Notes: a model not told the origin generated them from the sequence alone. A DNA stretch of 9,095 bases from Oscillospiraceae bacterium (GCA_031263805.1 JAISFB010000037.1:1-9095), one strand, 5' to 3'. Positions 1-8,126 are shown, counted from the first letter of the stretch. Numbers and translations: made by a program.

Positions 1-2
1 CG

Positions 3-695
3 GACGGTTCCGTCAGCCTCCCGCAAGGCAGCGGCGGTTCCATAACCCTCGGAAGCGGCCTCACGTTCAATACGCCGGAGGGCGCGATGATCGTATTCGA
101 CGAGGACGCGCCGCTCGGCTACCGCGTTGATGCGGAGAACCCGTTTACCGACGCGAAGCCGGGCGATTGGTTCTATGACGATGTGATGTTCGCGTACGGT
201 CACGGTTTGATGACCGGCACGGACGCGGCCGGCTCGGCGTCTTCTCCCGATATAAGCCTCACGCGGAGTATGATGACGACGATCATATATCGCGTGACGG
301 GAAGTCCGGATGCGTCCGGCCTCTCCAACCCGTTTCCCGACGTCGCGAACGGAATATGGTACGCCGACGCGGTGAAATGGGCGGCGGCGAACAAGGTCGT
401 CGAGGGTTATGACGGCAGATTCGATCCGGACGCCTCCATCACAAGGCAGGATTTGGCGGTTATGCTCCTGCGCTTCGCGGAGTACAAGGGCCTTGAGCTG
501 CCGGAGATACGGACATACGCGGCCTTCGCCGACGATAAAGACGTCTCTGATTACGCGCGCGCGGCGGTCGAGGCGCTGTACAAAGCGGGGATCATCTCCG
601 GAAAGCCGGGCAACAGGCTTGACCCCAAAGGCGCGGCGACAAGGGCCGAGGCCGCGGCAATGCAGCGCAGGTTCCTTGAATCTGCGGGAAAATAG
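3..695 (+). CDS. SLH-domain surface protein, C-terminal part (5' end outside window)
   Basis: The reading frame is open from the first complete codon at position 3 to the TAG at 693-695, so this is the last 230 residues of a longer protein. An ATG at 87 exists but has no clear ribosome binding site, and the frame continues upstream of it. The first ~40 residues are rich in Gly, Ser and Thr and look like the end of an extracellular domain or linker. Three S-layer homology repeats follow, at about residues 44-100, 103-160 and 165-226. Each has the usual pattern: an F-x-D-type start (NPFTDA, NPFPDV, AAFADD), a middle helix with a GLMTG/KVVEG/GIISG turn, and a final TR-containing helix (LTRSMM, ITRQDL, ATRAEA). 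SLH triplets bind pyruvylated secondary cell-wall polymers, so the protein is probably exported and anchored to the wall. The function of the missing N-terminal part cannot be judged. The gene converges on the next gene across 27 nt. Confidence 0.9.
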   Translation, partial: DGSVSLPQGSGGSITLGSGLTFNTPEGAMIVFDEDAPLGYRVDAENPFTDAKPGDWFYDDVMFAYGHGLMTGTDAAGSASSPDISLTRSMMTTIIYRVTGSPDASGLSNPFPDVANGIWYADAVKWAAANKVVEGYDGRFDPDASITRQDLAVMLLRFAEYKGLELPEIRTYAAFADDKDVSDYARAAVEALYKAGIISGKPGNRLDPKGAATRAEAAAMQRRFLESAGK

Positions 696-722
696 CCGAA
701 TAAGCGACCGGAAAAGCCGCTT

Positions 723-3446
723 TCAGCCCAAAAGCCAGCCGTCGAGGCACACTCCCGCCGCGGGGTCGAGCTTTCTCGCGAACGCCTCCGGATAGTCGCG
801 CCGCCACGCGGCCATTTCCTCGTCCGTCACGAGCTCGACCTCCGTCAAAAATCCGGACACGGCCATTCCCGTGGCGTTTTTTGACGTCAGCGCCGCCGGC
901 GTTATCGTGTTGATGGCGCCGCCGCGGTCGAGCACTCCGGGGATTATCGGGTCAAGCCGCGCGCCGTGATCGACGTAGCAGACGCCGGGGGTGAGCCGCT
1001 CCGTGACGTAGGCGCCGCAGAGGACTATGCCGCGCTCGTTATACACCTTGACGATGTCGCCGTGGCGTATGCCGCGCTTTTCGGCCTCCTCGGTGTGGAG
1101 CCATACGGGCTCGTATTGATAGCCGTCCGACCCGCGTATCTTCATCGTCGGCGTCTCTCGGTTCCAGACGATGTCGTCGCACTGCGCGTGCATACGCCAG
1201 CGGCCATGATTTGACATACACAAAAGCGGGTATTTATCGGCGCGCTCGGAGCTGAGGCGCTCGTCGTGCGTTTCGGATTTTTCTATCCAGCGCGGCACGG
1301 GGGGGCGCTCCGGGTCGTCCGGCATATATTGCTCAATGTGCTTTGAGGAGAATTCGAGAAGTCCCGTCGGCGTCGAAAGCGGATTGTTTTCCGGGTCGCG
1401 GTAAAAATTGAACAGGCCGGCGGGCAGCTCCTGCGCGTTCTCCTTGCACGGCACGACGAAAATCTCTTTTTTCGAGAACTCCTCCCAGGTCATATAGTCC
1501 TCGCAGCCCGTGGCCTTGTAAAAATAGCGGACGCGATCCTCCTCCGATAAGTTGCAGGTGTACGCGTCGTACACGTCTTGCCCGAGCTTTTCCGCGACGC
1601 GCGCGCACACGTCAAAATCCGAGAGCGATTCCCCGACTGGCGCGCAGCACGGCTTTTCGAGATATATCGACACGTAGGCGCCGGAGGAAAAATCGTTCGC
1701 TATATCGTTCATCTCGTGCTTCGTCGCCACGGGGAGGATTATATCGGCGAAATAGCAGTCGTTTTCAAGCCACGGGTGCTGCGCGACTATGCACTCGATG
1801 GATTCGTCGCGCATCGCGCGTATCGACATATTGCCGTCGTTCCAGCAGGTCGTCTGGCACGGGGCGTCCGTCCACATCATATGCACGCGCGAGAGCCCGG
1901 GGCGCGGGTAGACGATCTTTTCAAATTCGTATTCGCTCGTCGGCAGGCGGTAATTGTTTTTGTCCGGCTGCTGGCTGGACGAAAAGCATTGCAGGCCGTA
2001 CCACTCGGCGTGCCCGTCAAGGATCGCCTTGTGGATCATGCAGCGCGGGATGAACTGTTTCGGCGCGGGGTGCTGCTTAAACAGCTCGATGAGCTCCGGG
2101 GCGCGGCGCTGCTGCGCGTCGGAGAGCGTGAAGCGCAGCATATTTATCTCCGGCGCCACGTCGCCGTCCACCGGGCGCAGCGGGTCCGATATCATCGGGA
2201 GCTGCGGGGCGAATTCCCCCTGATAAGGCAGCGGGTAATCGCGGTTCCATAGGTTGAATTCTATCATTTTCGCCTGATGGACGCCGGGCTTGCCGAGCCC
2301 GCGCATACCGAGCAGCATAGCCTCCAGCCGCGCGGGCTCCGTGGCGTACGGCCCGCGGATGTAGGCCCCGCCGTTGCCGTGCAGGATCGACGCGGTTTTC
2401 CTCGCCCAGTCTCGGGCGAGCGCCTTTATCGTCCATTCCGGCACTCCGCACTTCGGCGACGCCCATTCCGGCGTCTTCGGCTCTCCGTCCGTCTCGCCGA
2501 GGACGTAGGCGCTGAATTTATCGAAGCCGTAGGAATGCGTGTCTATATATTCCTTCTCATACGTCCCCTCCGTGATCCACATATACGCTATGGCGAGCTG
2601 GAGCGCGGCGTCCGTGTTCGGCAGGATGGGTATCCATTTATCGGCGTGCACCGCCGCGCCGTAATTGAGGTCGGGACATATATACACGCTTTTCAGTCCG
2701 ATAGAGGACAGCCAGTAGCACAGGCGCGATGTGATCTGCCCGACGACGCCGAGCGGCGTCGTCTCCGGATCGCAGCCCCAAAACAGCAGCAAATCGGCGT
2801 TTTTCGCGATATCCGGGAACAGGTTCGTCATCGGCATCATTTCGCCGACGGGCTCACATCCCCAGACGTGCTTCGCTCCCCAGAACCAGCCCTCCCAGGA
2901 GTCCATATTGCGCATTTGCAGCGTATAGCCGCCAAGAATCGACAGCAGCCTGTTGGGGCAGCCGTGCGAGGGCGCGACGTGCTTGCCTTCCCCGTGCATA
3001 TCGGACTGGCACAGCACGGCCTCCGGCCCGTATAATTTTTTTACGCGCGTAAGCTCGTCCGCGACAAGCTGCGCCGCCTCGTCCCACGAGACGCGGACAT
3101 AGCCTGACTTGCCGCGGTTTTGCGGGTTGCGCTCGCCGTTCGGGTCCCAATCGACGCGCTTTAACGGATAGCGCACGCGGTTTTTCGAGTAAACGCGGGA
3201 TTTATAGCCGAGCCCGAAGGGAGAGAGCGTAACGCGCTCGGGCGCGCGGAAAACGCTTCCGCGCGCCCGGATCTCCCACGGGTTATGTGTGTTTTTCAGC
3301 GATTCATCGTAGGCATACGGGCGGATGCGCGTGATTTTGCCGTCCGTGCAATCGACGAGGCACGGTCCGCCGCTTTCCGGTCCCATAAGCGAAAAGGATA
3401 TCACGCGCGTGTAGTCGGGCTTGAATTTTACGGGCTTTTGGGACAT
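723..3446 (-). CDS. Molybdopterin (bis-MGD) oxidoreductase, transhydroxylase large-subunit-like
   Basis: The protein has 907 residues and starts at ATG 3446 with GAGGT seven nt upstream. It belongs to the DMSO-reductase superfamily. The closest family I recognise is the large subunit of pyrogallol-phloroglucinol transhydroxylase (about 875 residues) and its relatives, the resorcinol hydroxylases and catechol dehydroxylases. The N-terminus has only two close cysteines (C29, C33) and lacks the CxxCxxxC cluster motif of most superfamily members, as in transhydroxylase. D182-S183 in NMDSWEGWFWG matches the expected position of the Asp and Mo-ligating Ser of transhydroxylase, and H151 lies near its active-site His. 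Cofactor-binding regions include LLLFWGCDPETT (219-230), HGNGG (356-360) and a C-terminal MGD-binding domain (about 735-870, with SNHGRWRMHAQCDDI and RGGAINTITP). There is no Tat or Sec signal, so it is probably cytoplasmic. No iron-sulfur partner subunit is encoded nearby. A role in hydroxyl transfer to, or removal from, aromatic rings is inferred; the substrate is unknown. Confidence 0.85.
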   Translation of the reverse strand: MSQKPVKFKPDYTRVISFSLMGPESGGPCLVDCTDGKITRIRPYAYDESLKNTHNPWEIRARGSVFRAPERVTLSPFGLGYKSRVYSKNRVRYPLKRVDWDPNGERNPQNRGKSGYVRVSWDEAAQLVADELTRVKKLYGPEAVLCQSDMHGEGKHVAPSHGCPNRLLSILGGYTLQMRNMDSWEGWFWGAKHVWGCEPVGEMMPMTNLFPDIAKNADLLLFWGCDPETTPLGVVGQITSRLCYWLSSIGLKSVYICPDLNYGAAVHADKWIPILPNTDAALQLAIAYMWITEGTYEKEYIDTHSYGFDKFSAYVLGETDGEPKTPEWASPKCGVPEWTIKALARDWARKTASILHGNGGAYIRGPYATEPARLEAMLLGMRGLGKPGVHQAKMIEFNLWNRDYPLPYQGEFAPQLPMISDPLRPVDGDVAPEINMLRFTLSDAQQRRAPELIELFKQHPAPKQFIPRCMIHKAILDGHAEWYGLQCFSSSQQPDKNNYRLPTSEYEFEKIVYPRPGLSRVHMMWTDAPCQTTCWNDGNMSIRAMRDESIECIVAQHPWLENDCYFADIILPVATKHEMNDIANDFSSGAYVSIYLEKPCCAPVGESLSDFDVCARVAEKLGQDVYDAYTCNLSEEDRVRYFYKATGCEDYMTWEEFSKKEIFVVPCKENAQELPAGLFNFYRDPENNPLSTPTGLLEFSSKHIEQYMPDDPERPPVPRWIEKSETHDERLSSERADKYPLLCMSNHGRWRMHAQCDDIVWNRETPTMKIRGSDGYQYEPVWLHTEEAEKRGIRHGDIVKVYNERGIVLCGAYVTERLTPGVCYVDHGARLDPIIPGVLDRGGAINTITPAALTSKNATGMAVSGFLTEVELVTDEEMAAWRRDYPEAFARKLDPAAGVCLDGWLLG

Positions 3447-3483
3447 TTGGCGTACCTCGTGTATTTGACGTTTTACATTTTAC

Positions 3484-5058
3484 TTATTTCGCGTATTCCA
3501 CCGCTTTTGTCTCCCTGAACAGGTTTACCTTTATCTGTCCCGGATATTCAAGCTCCGCTTCTATCTTCTTCGCGATCTCGCGGGCGAGCAATATCATACG
3601 GTCCTCGGAGACGGCCTCGGGCTTGACCATTATCCGTATTTCGCGCCCGGCCTGAATGGCGTAAGAGCTTTCGACGCCGGGGAACGACCTTGTCAGCTCC
3701 TCAAGCTTTTCAAGGCGCTTGACGTAGCTTTCGATGTTCTCGCGCCGCGCGCCGGGACGCGCCGCCGATATCGAATCCGCGGCCTGCACTATGCAGGCGA
3801 CGACGGTCCTCGGCTCGACGTCGCCGTGGTGCGCGTGTATCGCGTGGACGACGGCTTCGCTTTCCTTGTACTTCTTGGCTATATCGACGCCTATCGTGAC
3901 GTGGCTGCCCTCCACCTCATGATCGATCGATTTGCCTATATCGTGCAGCAGTCCGGCGCGCTTCGCCGTCATAACGTCCACACCGAGCTCGGAGGCCAGC
4001 AGCCCCGCGATATGCGAGACCTCTATCGAGTGGGCGAGAACGTTCTGCCCGTAGCTCGTGCGGTAGCGCATACGTCCCAAAAGCTTTACGACCTCGGGGT
4101 TGAGCCCGTGCACGCCCGTCTCGAACGTCGCGCGGTCTCCCTCGGACTTGATCGTGTTTTCCACCTCGCGCCGCGCCTTTTCGACCATTTCCTCGATGCG
4201 CGCCGGATGTATCCGCCCGTCAAGTATCAGCTTTTCGAGCGATATGCGCGCTATCTCGCGCCGCACGGGGTCAAAGCTTGACAGCGTTATCGCCTCCGGC
4301 GTGTCGTCGATGATGAAGTCCACGCCCGTGAGCGTCTCAAGCGCGCGGATGTTGCGCCCCTCGCGCCCGATTATGCGCCCCTTCAGCTCGTCGTTTTGCA
4401 GCGGGACGACGGAGACCGTAGCTTCCACGACGTGATCCGACGCGACGCGCTGTATCGCGATAGATATGTATTCCCGCGCCTTCTGCTCGGCTTCCTCCTT
4501 GAAGCGCTCCTCGATGTCCTTGATCTTCATCGCAGCCTCGTGCGTGACCTCGGACTCGAGATTCCGGATGATCTGCGCCTTCGCTTCCTCGACCGTGAGG
4601 CCCGAGATTTTTTCGAGCGTTTCAAGCTGCGCTCGCTTTACGTCGGCGATCTCCTCACGCGCGGTTTCCAGCTCGGTGAGCTTTACCGCGACGGTTTCGG
4701 ATTTCTTTTCAAGAGCGTCCATTTTCTTGTCAAGAGCGTCAGTTTTTTTGTCGAGTGTCTCTTCCTTCTGGCGGATACGGTCTTCCTGCTTCGTGATTTC
4801 GGCGCGGCGTTCCTTCACCTCGCGCTCGTATTCGCTCCGGTTTTTGTGTATTTCTTCCTTTGCCTCAAGTAACGCCTCGCGCTTCTTCGCTTCGGCGGCT
4901 TTGATCGAATCGTTGACTATGTTCTTCGCGTGCTCCTCGGCGCCTTGTATTTCTCTTTCGGCAACACGCTTGCGAAATGTGATCCCTGCGAAAAACGCCG
5001 CCGCGGCGGCTATCAAGACTATTACAACGGTTACGATTATCCAAATCAGATTGGGCAT
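3484..5058 (-). CDS. rny: Ribonuclease Y
   Basis: The product has 524 residues, close to the usual ~520. RNase Y is the membrane-anchored endoribonuclease that starts mRNA turnover and processing in many Bacillota. In order: one N-terminal membrane segment (about 4-26, followed by RKR), a long charged coiled coil (about 32-200), a KH RNA-binding domain with GREG at 231-234, and an HD metal-dependent phosphohydrolase domain with H343, the H372-D373 pair in [13 protein letters not shown]410-H411 and D428. All key residues are intact. I chose ATG 5058. GGAGGT ends directly before an in-frame GTG at 5070, which leaves no spacing for that start, while it lies 12 nt from the ATG; a TTG at 5067 is also too close. 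Starting at the ATG puts the membrane segment right at the N-terminus, as in known family members. The coiled coil includes three near-identical heptads at residues 102-122. A downstream molybdenum enzyme gene follows after 37 nt. Confidence 0.97.
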   Translation of the reverse strand: MPNLIWIIVTVVIVLIAAAAAFFAGITFRKRVAEREIQGAEEHAKNIVNDSIKAAEAKKREALLEAKEEIHKNRSEYEREVKERRAEITKQEDRIRQKEETLDKKTDALDKKMDALEKKSETVAVKLTELETAREEIADVKRAQLETLEKISGLTVEEAKAQIIRNLESEVTHEAAMKIKDIEERFKEEAEQKAREYISIAIQRVASDHVVEATVSVVPLQNDELKGRIIGREGRNIRALETLTGVDFIIDDTPEAITLSSFDPVRREIARISLEKLILDGRIHPARIEEMVEKARREVENTIKSEGDRATFETGVHGLNPEVVKLLGRMRYRTSYGQNVLAHSIEVSHIAGLLASELGVDVMTAKRAGLLHDIGKSIDHEVEGSHVTIGVDIAKKYKESEAVVHAIHAHHGDVEPRTVVACIVQAADSISAARPGARRENIESYVKRLEKLEELTRSFPGVESSYAIQAGREIRIMVKPEAVSEDRMILLAREIAKKIEAELEYPGQIKVNLFRETKAVEYAK

Positions 5059-5070
5059 AGTAAGCAACAC

Positions 5071-5076
5071 ACCTCC
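5071..5076 (-). promoter_or_regulatory. Ribosome binding site of rny
   Basis: The minus strand reads GGAGGT here, a near-perfect anti-16S match. It abuts the GTG at 5070 and sits 12 nt from the ATG at 5058. This favours the ATG despite the slightly long spacing. Confidence 0.7.
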
Positions 5077-5112
5077 ATTCTTTAAAAGATTAAAAGATTT
5101 TTGAACGGGGGC

Positions 5113-5140
5113 AGTATATTGTTATATCAATACTTGTCTA
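5113..5140 (-). promoter_or_regulatory. Probable sigma-A promoter of rny
   Basis: On the minus strand the -35 box TAGACA (5140-5135) is followed by a 16-nt AT-rich spacer and the -10 box TATACT (5118-5113). Each box has five of six consensus bases. Transcription would start near 5106 and leave an untranslated leader of about 48 nt before the ATG at 5058. The assignment comes from sequence inspection only. Confidence 0.55.
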
Positions 5141-5185
5141 TTCTACATCGCGCCGGGGCCTATGTCAAGCGCAGAATAATATTTC

Positions 5186-5214
5186 TTGCAATTTTCTTGA
5201 AATGTGTGTACAAT
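5186..5214 (+). promoter_or_regulatory. Probable sigma-A promoter of the hprK operon
   Basis: The -35 box TTGCAA (5186-5191) and the -10 box TACAAT (5209-5214) are separated by exactly 17 nt. Transcription would begin near 5221, about 33 nt before the hprK start codon. This is the only good promoter-like pair I found ahead of the + strand gene set. The operon reading of hprK-murB-rapZ-whiA is inferred from spacing. Confidence 0.6.
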
Positions 5215-5253
5215 TCCAAGCAAAGCAAGTCTAAAAGAAACGAGGCGCCGTCA

Positions 5254-6201
5254 ATGGACTACGACCAAAGCTATCCTCTGTCCCAGATCGTCCGGGAGTT
5301 AGAGCTGGACGTTCTTTACCAAGCCCGCGACTACGCCGGCGTAAGAATAACGTCCGGCGACGTACACCGCCCCGGCCTCCAGCTGTCAGGCTTCTTCGAT
5401 TATTTCGACCCGACGCGCATTCAGATAATGGGTATGATGGAGTCGTCGTACCTCGAAAAATTTTCTCCGGAGGAACGGCTCGAACGGCTCGACGCGCTTA
5501 TGGCACAAAAGGTCCCGGCTATCGTGCTGTGCCACGGCGCGGACTTCCCGGACGAGGTGTTTATATCCGCCAAGCGTTGCGACGTCACGATATTGTCGAG
5601 CGAGCAGAACACCTCTGAGGTCATGAGCAATATAATCCGCATCGCGCGCCGCGCCCTGTCCGCGTCCATAACGCGGCACGGTGTTCTCGTCGAGGTGTAC
5701 GGCATCGGCGTGCTGATCCTCGGGGAATCCGGCGTCGGCAAGAGCGAAACAGCTATCGAGCTGTTAAAGCGCGGGCACAGGCTTATCGCCGACGACGCCG
5801 TCGAGATCAAATCCACGGACTTCAACGTCGTGCAGGGCTCCGCGCCTGAGCTTATCCGGCATTATATGGAGCTGCGCGGGATCGGCGTAATAGACGTGCG
5901 CCAGATATTCGGCGTGGGCGCGATCAAGGACAGGCAGAATATACATCTCGTCGTCAATCTTGAGCAGTGGAAGGAGGGCGCGGTCTACGACAGGCTGGGA
6001 ATAAACGAGCAGACCGTGAATATCCTTGGCGTAGAGGTCGCGTCGCTTACGATACCCGTGAGGCCGGGGCGCAACCTCGCAGTCATACTCGAGGTCGCGG
6101 CGATGAACCAGCGGCAGAAATTTATGGGTTTCAACGCCGCACTTGAATTTACGAAGCAAATAAACCGGCACCTCGACGAAAAAGCGAAAAACCGGCTTTA
6201 G
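5254..6201 (+). CDS. hprK: HPr kinase/phosphorylase
   Basis: The product has 315 residues, a normal length. HprK phosphorylates and dephosphorylates the regulatory Ser (Ser46) of HPr, and of Crh where present, in response to glycolytic intermediates. This controls carbon catabolite repression and PTS sugar uptake from the cytoplasm. The N-terminal domain spans about 1-130 and the kinase domain follows. Visible active-site residues are H142 (RHGV), the P-loop GESGVGKS at 157-164 with K163, and D180-D181 (IADDAVEI). Numbering is within two residues of the Lactobacillus casei enzyme. The family signature IPVRPGRNLAVILEVAAMN lies at 267-285, followed by MGFNAA. I chose ATG 5254 because it gives the family's usual N-terminus and has GAGG eight nt upstream; the open frame extends further 5' but across the promoter. 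murB begins 28 nt downstream. HPr itself is not in the window. Confidence 0.97.
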   Translation: MDYDQSYPLSQIVRELELDVLYQARDYAGVRITSGDVHRPGLQLSGFFDYFDPTRIQIMGMMESSYLEKFSPEERLERLDALMAQKVPAIVLCHGADFPDEVFISAKRCDVTILSSEQNTSEVMSNIIRIARRALSASITRHGVLVEVYGIGVLILGESGVGKSETAIELLKRGHRLIADDAVEIKSTDFNVVQGSAPELIRHYMELRGIGVIDVRQIFGVGAIKDRQNIHLVVNLEQWKEGAVYDRLGINEQTVNILGVEVASLTIPVRPGRNLAVILEVAAMNQRQKFMGFNAALEFTKQINRHLDEKAKNRL

Positions 6202-6229
6202 ATAGTTTTTGGTAGTTGCAGGAGGGCAT

Positions 6230-7168
6230 ATGCGAGAGCTGACACGCGCGTTACCCGATATCGAGATACGCTTTGACGAGCCGATGAGCGAGCACACCTC
6301 GTTCAAGATCGGCGGCGCCGCGCGCGCCGTGGTTTTCCCAAAAACGCGCGAGGAACTCGCCTTGTCTCTCGGCGCTCTGCGGCGGCTGGGGATCGAGCCG
6401 CTCGTCATAGGGTGCGGCACGAATTTGCTTGTCAGCGGCGGGGCGCTGGACATCGTTGTCGTCAAAACCGTTCCGGGCGTCGGCGGCGTCAGCGCTCACG
6501 GGCTTTCGGTTTCGGCGGATTGCGGCGTGCCGCTCGCCCGGCTGGCAAGCATCGCCTGTGAAAACGGGCTCGGCGGGCTTGAGTTCGCGCACGGGATACC
6601 GGGGTCCGTCGGAGGCGCCGTTTTTATGAACGCGGGCGCTTACGGCGCCGAGCTGGGCGGCGCCGTAAGCCGCGTAACGGCTGCCGCCCCGGATGGGGAG
6701 ATACTTGAATTTTCGCGGAGCGAATGCGGATTTTCTTACCGGAGCAGCGTTTTTAACACAAACGGCTGCGTTATACTCTCGGCGGAATTTGAGCTTCGCG
6801 CCGGCTCGCCGGAGGATATACGCCGCGATATGGCGGCGCGCGCACAGGCGCGGCGCGAAAGCCAGCCGCTTGAGCTCCCGTCCGCGGGCAGCGCGTTCAA
6901 GCGCCCGCCGCCCGACGGCCCTGACGGCAATACAAAGCGTTACGCCGCCGCGCTCATCGAGGAATGCGGCTTGAAGGGCTACGGCGTCGGCGGCGCGGCG
7001 GTTTCTGAAAAGCACGCGGGGTTTATCGTAAACCGCGGCGGCGCGGCGTTTGAGGACGTTCTGCGCGTTTTGGAGCACGTGAGACGCGAGGTGCTGCGCC
7101 TTCGCGGCGTCGAGCTTGAACCGGAGATAAAAATAATAGGGGGAGACGGAAGATGGAAGCGCTTATAA
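6230..7168 (+). CDS. murB: UDP-N-acetylenolpyruvoylglucosamine reductase
   Basis: The product has 312 residues, typical of the shorter (type II) MurB found in Bacillota. It reduces UDP-GlcNAc-enolpyruvate to UDP-MurNAc with NADPH and FAD, the second committed step of cytoplasmic peptidoglycan precursor synthesis. FAD-binding features are HTSFKIGGAA (22-31), GCGTNLLV (61-68) and GIPGSVGGAVFMNAGAYG (122-139). Catalytic candidates are R171 in SYRSSVF, S221 in SAGSAFKRP (the proton-donating Ser) and E299 in EPEIKIIG. The start ATG 6230 has GGAGGG 3 nt upstream; an in-frame TTG at 6209 would put that site inside the gene, so I rejected it. The last 16 nt overlap rapZ, which suggests translational coupling. 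Confidence 0.97.
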   Translation: MRELTRALPDIEIRFDEPMSEHTSFKIGGAARAVVFPKTREELALSLGALRRLGIEPLVIGCGTNLLVSGGALDIVVVKTVPGVGGVSAHGLSVSADCGVPLARLASIACENGLGGLEFAHGIPGSVGGAVFMNAGAYGAELGGAVSRVTAAAPDGEILEFSRSECGFSYRSSVFNTNGCVILSAEFELRAGSPEDIRRDMAARAQARRESQPLELPSAGSAFKRPPPDGPDGNTKRYAAALIEECGLKGYGVGGAAVSEKHAGFIVNRGGAAFEDVLRVLEHVRREVLRLRGVELEPEIKIIGGDGRWKRL

Positions 7169-8013
7169 TAACCGGGCTGTCCGGCGCGGGCAAGTCGCGC
7201 GCGGCGGCTGTGCTGGAGGATATGGATTTTTATTGCGTGGACAATATGCCCGTATCTATGATGGCGAAGTTCGTGGATTTATGCCTCGCAACGAGGGGGC
7301 GCTATGAGCGCGTCGCGCTCGTGACCGACGTTCGCGCGATAGGCAGCCTCGGCGAGTTGTTTACAGTGCTCGACGAGATAAGCGCGCTGGGCGCCGGCGT
7401 GCGCATACTTTTCGTCGAGGCCGACGTCGGAACTATCGTCAAACGGTACAAGGAGACGCGCCGCCGCCATCCGCTCGACCCGGAGGGCTCCGGCCTCGAA
7501 TCCGCCGTGCAGCGGGAGATCGCTCTGCTCACTCCCCTGCGCGAGCGCGCGGACGAGATAATCGACACGACGAATCTCACGCTCGGCAACTTGCAGCGGC
7601 GCGTGTCCGGCATATTCGCCGGGGGATCGCGCGGCAACGAAATCGGCGTCAACGTAAAATCCTTCGGCTTTAAGCACGGCATCCCGATAGAGGCGGACCT
7701 TGTCTTTGACGTGCGCTTCCTTCCTAATCCGTACTATATTCCGGAACTGCGGGATTTGACGGGGCTCGACGACGTTGTCTACGATTACGTGACAAGCTCC
7801 GCCGACGCGCGCGCGTTTATGGAGAAGCTGACCGGGCTTATGGATTTTCTGCTGCCCCGCTATGTTGAGGAGGGCAAGCGCTATCTTTCGGTCTGCATAG
7901 GCTGTACGGGCGGGCGGCACCGCTCCGTCGCGATAGCGCGCGAGCTGCGCGAGTTTTTAGTAAAGACCGGCCGCCCCGCGGACTGCACGCATCGCGACAT
8001 AGTCGCGGTGTGA
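7153..8013 (+). CDS. rapZ: RapZ/YvcJ-family nucleotide-binding protein (RNase adapter family)
   Basis: The product has 286 residues, the normal length. Seen: an N-terminal Walker A GLSGAGKS (8-15), the family segment DFYCVDNMPVSM (25-36), DTTNLT (138-143), FKHGIPIEADLVFDVRFLPNP (173-193) and the diagnostic C-terminal CIGCTGGRHRSVAIA (248-262). In Escherichia coli, RapZ binds GlcN6P-pathway signals and delivers the small RNA GlmZ to RNase E. In Bacillus, YvcJ hydrolyses GTP and its RNA role is not settled, so RNA-adapter activity here is not shown. ATG 7153 lies inside the murB 3' end and has GGAG seven nt upstream. The stop codon's last base is also the first base of a 109-bp palindrome. A yvcK-type gene usually follows but is absent here. 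Confidence 0.95.
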   Translation: MEALIITGLSGAGKSRAAAVLEDMDFYCVDNMPVSMMAKFVDLCLATRGRYERVALVTDVRAIGSLGELFTVLDEISALGAGVRILFVEADVGTIVKRYKETRRRHPLDPEGSGLESAVQREIALLTPLRERADEIIDTTNLTLGNLQRRVSGIFAGGSRGNEIGVNVKSFGFKHGIPIEADLVFDVRFLPNPYYIPELRDLTGLDDVVYDYVTSSADARAFMEKLTGLMDFLLPRYVEEGKRYLSVCIGCTGGRHRSVAIARELREFLVKTGRPADCTHRDIVAV

Positions 8014-8121
8014 TTTAACGTGCGTGCGCGCACGGGGCACGCGCTTACGCGCGACGCGAATGACAGCATTCCCCCCGTCGCGGCGAACGCCGCGTTCCCC
8101 GTGCCCGCAGGCACGTTAAAT
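8013..8121. repeat. 109-bp imperfect palindrome between rapZ and whiA
   Basis: The left arm 8013-8043 and right arm 8091-8121 are reverse complements at 28 of 31 positions. The mismatches are 8024/8110, 8029/8105 and 8038/8096; the outermost 11 bp (ATTTAACGTGC with GCACGTTAAAT) are perfect. The sequence also holds five successive small hairpins, each with a 4-nt loop: 8020-8033 (GTGCG/CGCAC), 8040-8053 (CGCGC/GCGCG), 8058-8071 (GAATG/CATTC), 8079-8094 (CGCGGC/GCCGCG) and 8101-8114 (GTGCC/GGCAC). The outer ATTTAAC/GTTAAAT would close them as a multi-branch structure. It has no significant coding potential and no U-tract, so it is not a simple terminator. It could be a small non-autonomous palindromic element (MITE- or REP-like) or a structured RNA in the operon transcript. 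The structure is seen directly; the function is unknown. Confidence 0.85.
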
Positions 8122-8126
8122 ATAAC

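Noticed and set aside
696..722. Possible bidirectional terminator between the SLH gene and the molybdenum enzyme gene
   Set aside because: The best stem (AAGCG/CGCTT) is 5 bp with an 11-nt loop, and neither strand has a convincing U-tract after it.
1578..3035. Long open frames on the + strand opposite the molybdenum enzyme (1578-2252 and 2277-3035)
   Set aside because: Their products are Arg-rich with no recognisable domain, and they lie fully antisense to a well-supported gene. High GC removes stops from the shadow frames.
5101..5253. An N-terminal extension of hprK from TTG 5101
   Set aside because: It would run through the predicted promoter and add 51 residues not found in the family. 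ATG 5254 gives the normal length and has a ribosome binding site.
6251..7920. Long minus-strand open frames opposite murB (6251-7078) and rapZ (7279-7920)
   Set aside because: They are antisense to clear conserved genes, have composition typical of shadow frames, and show no family motifs.
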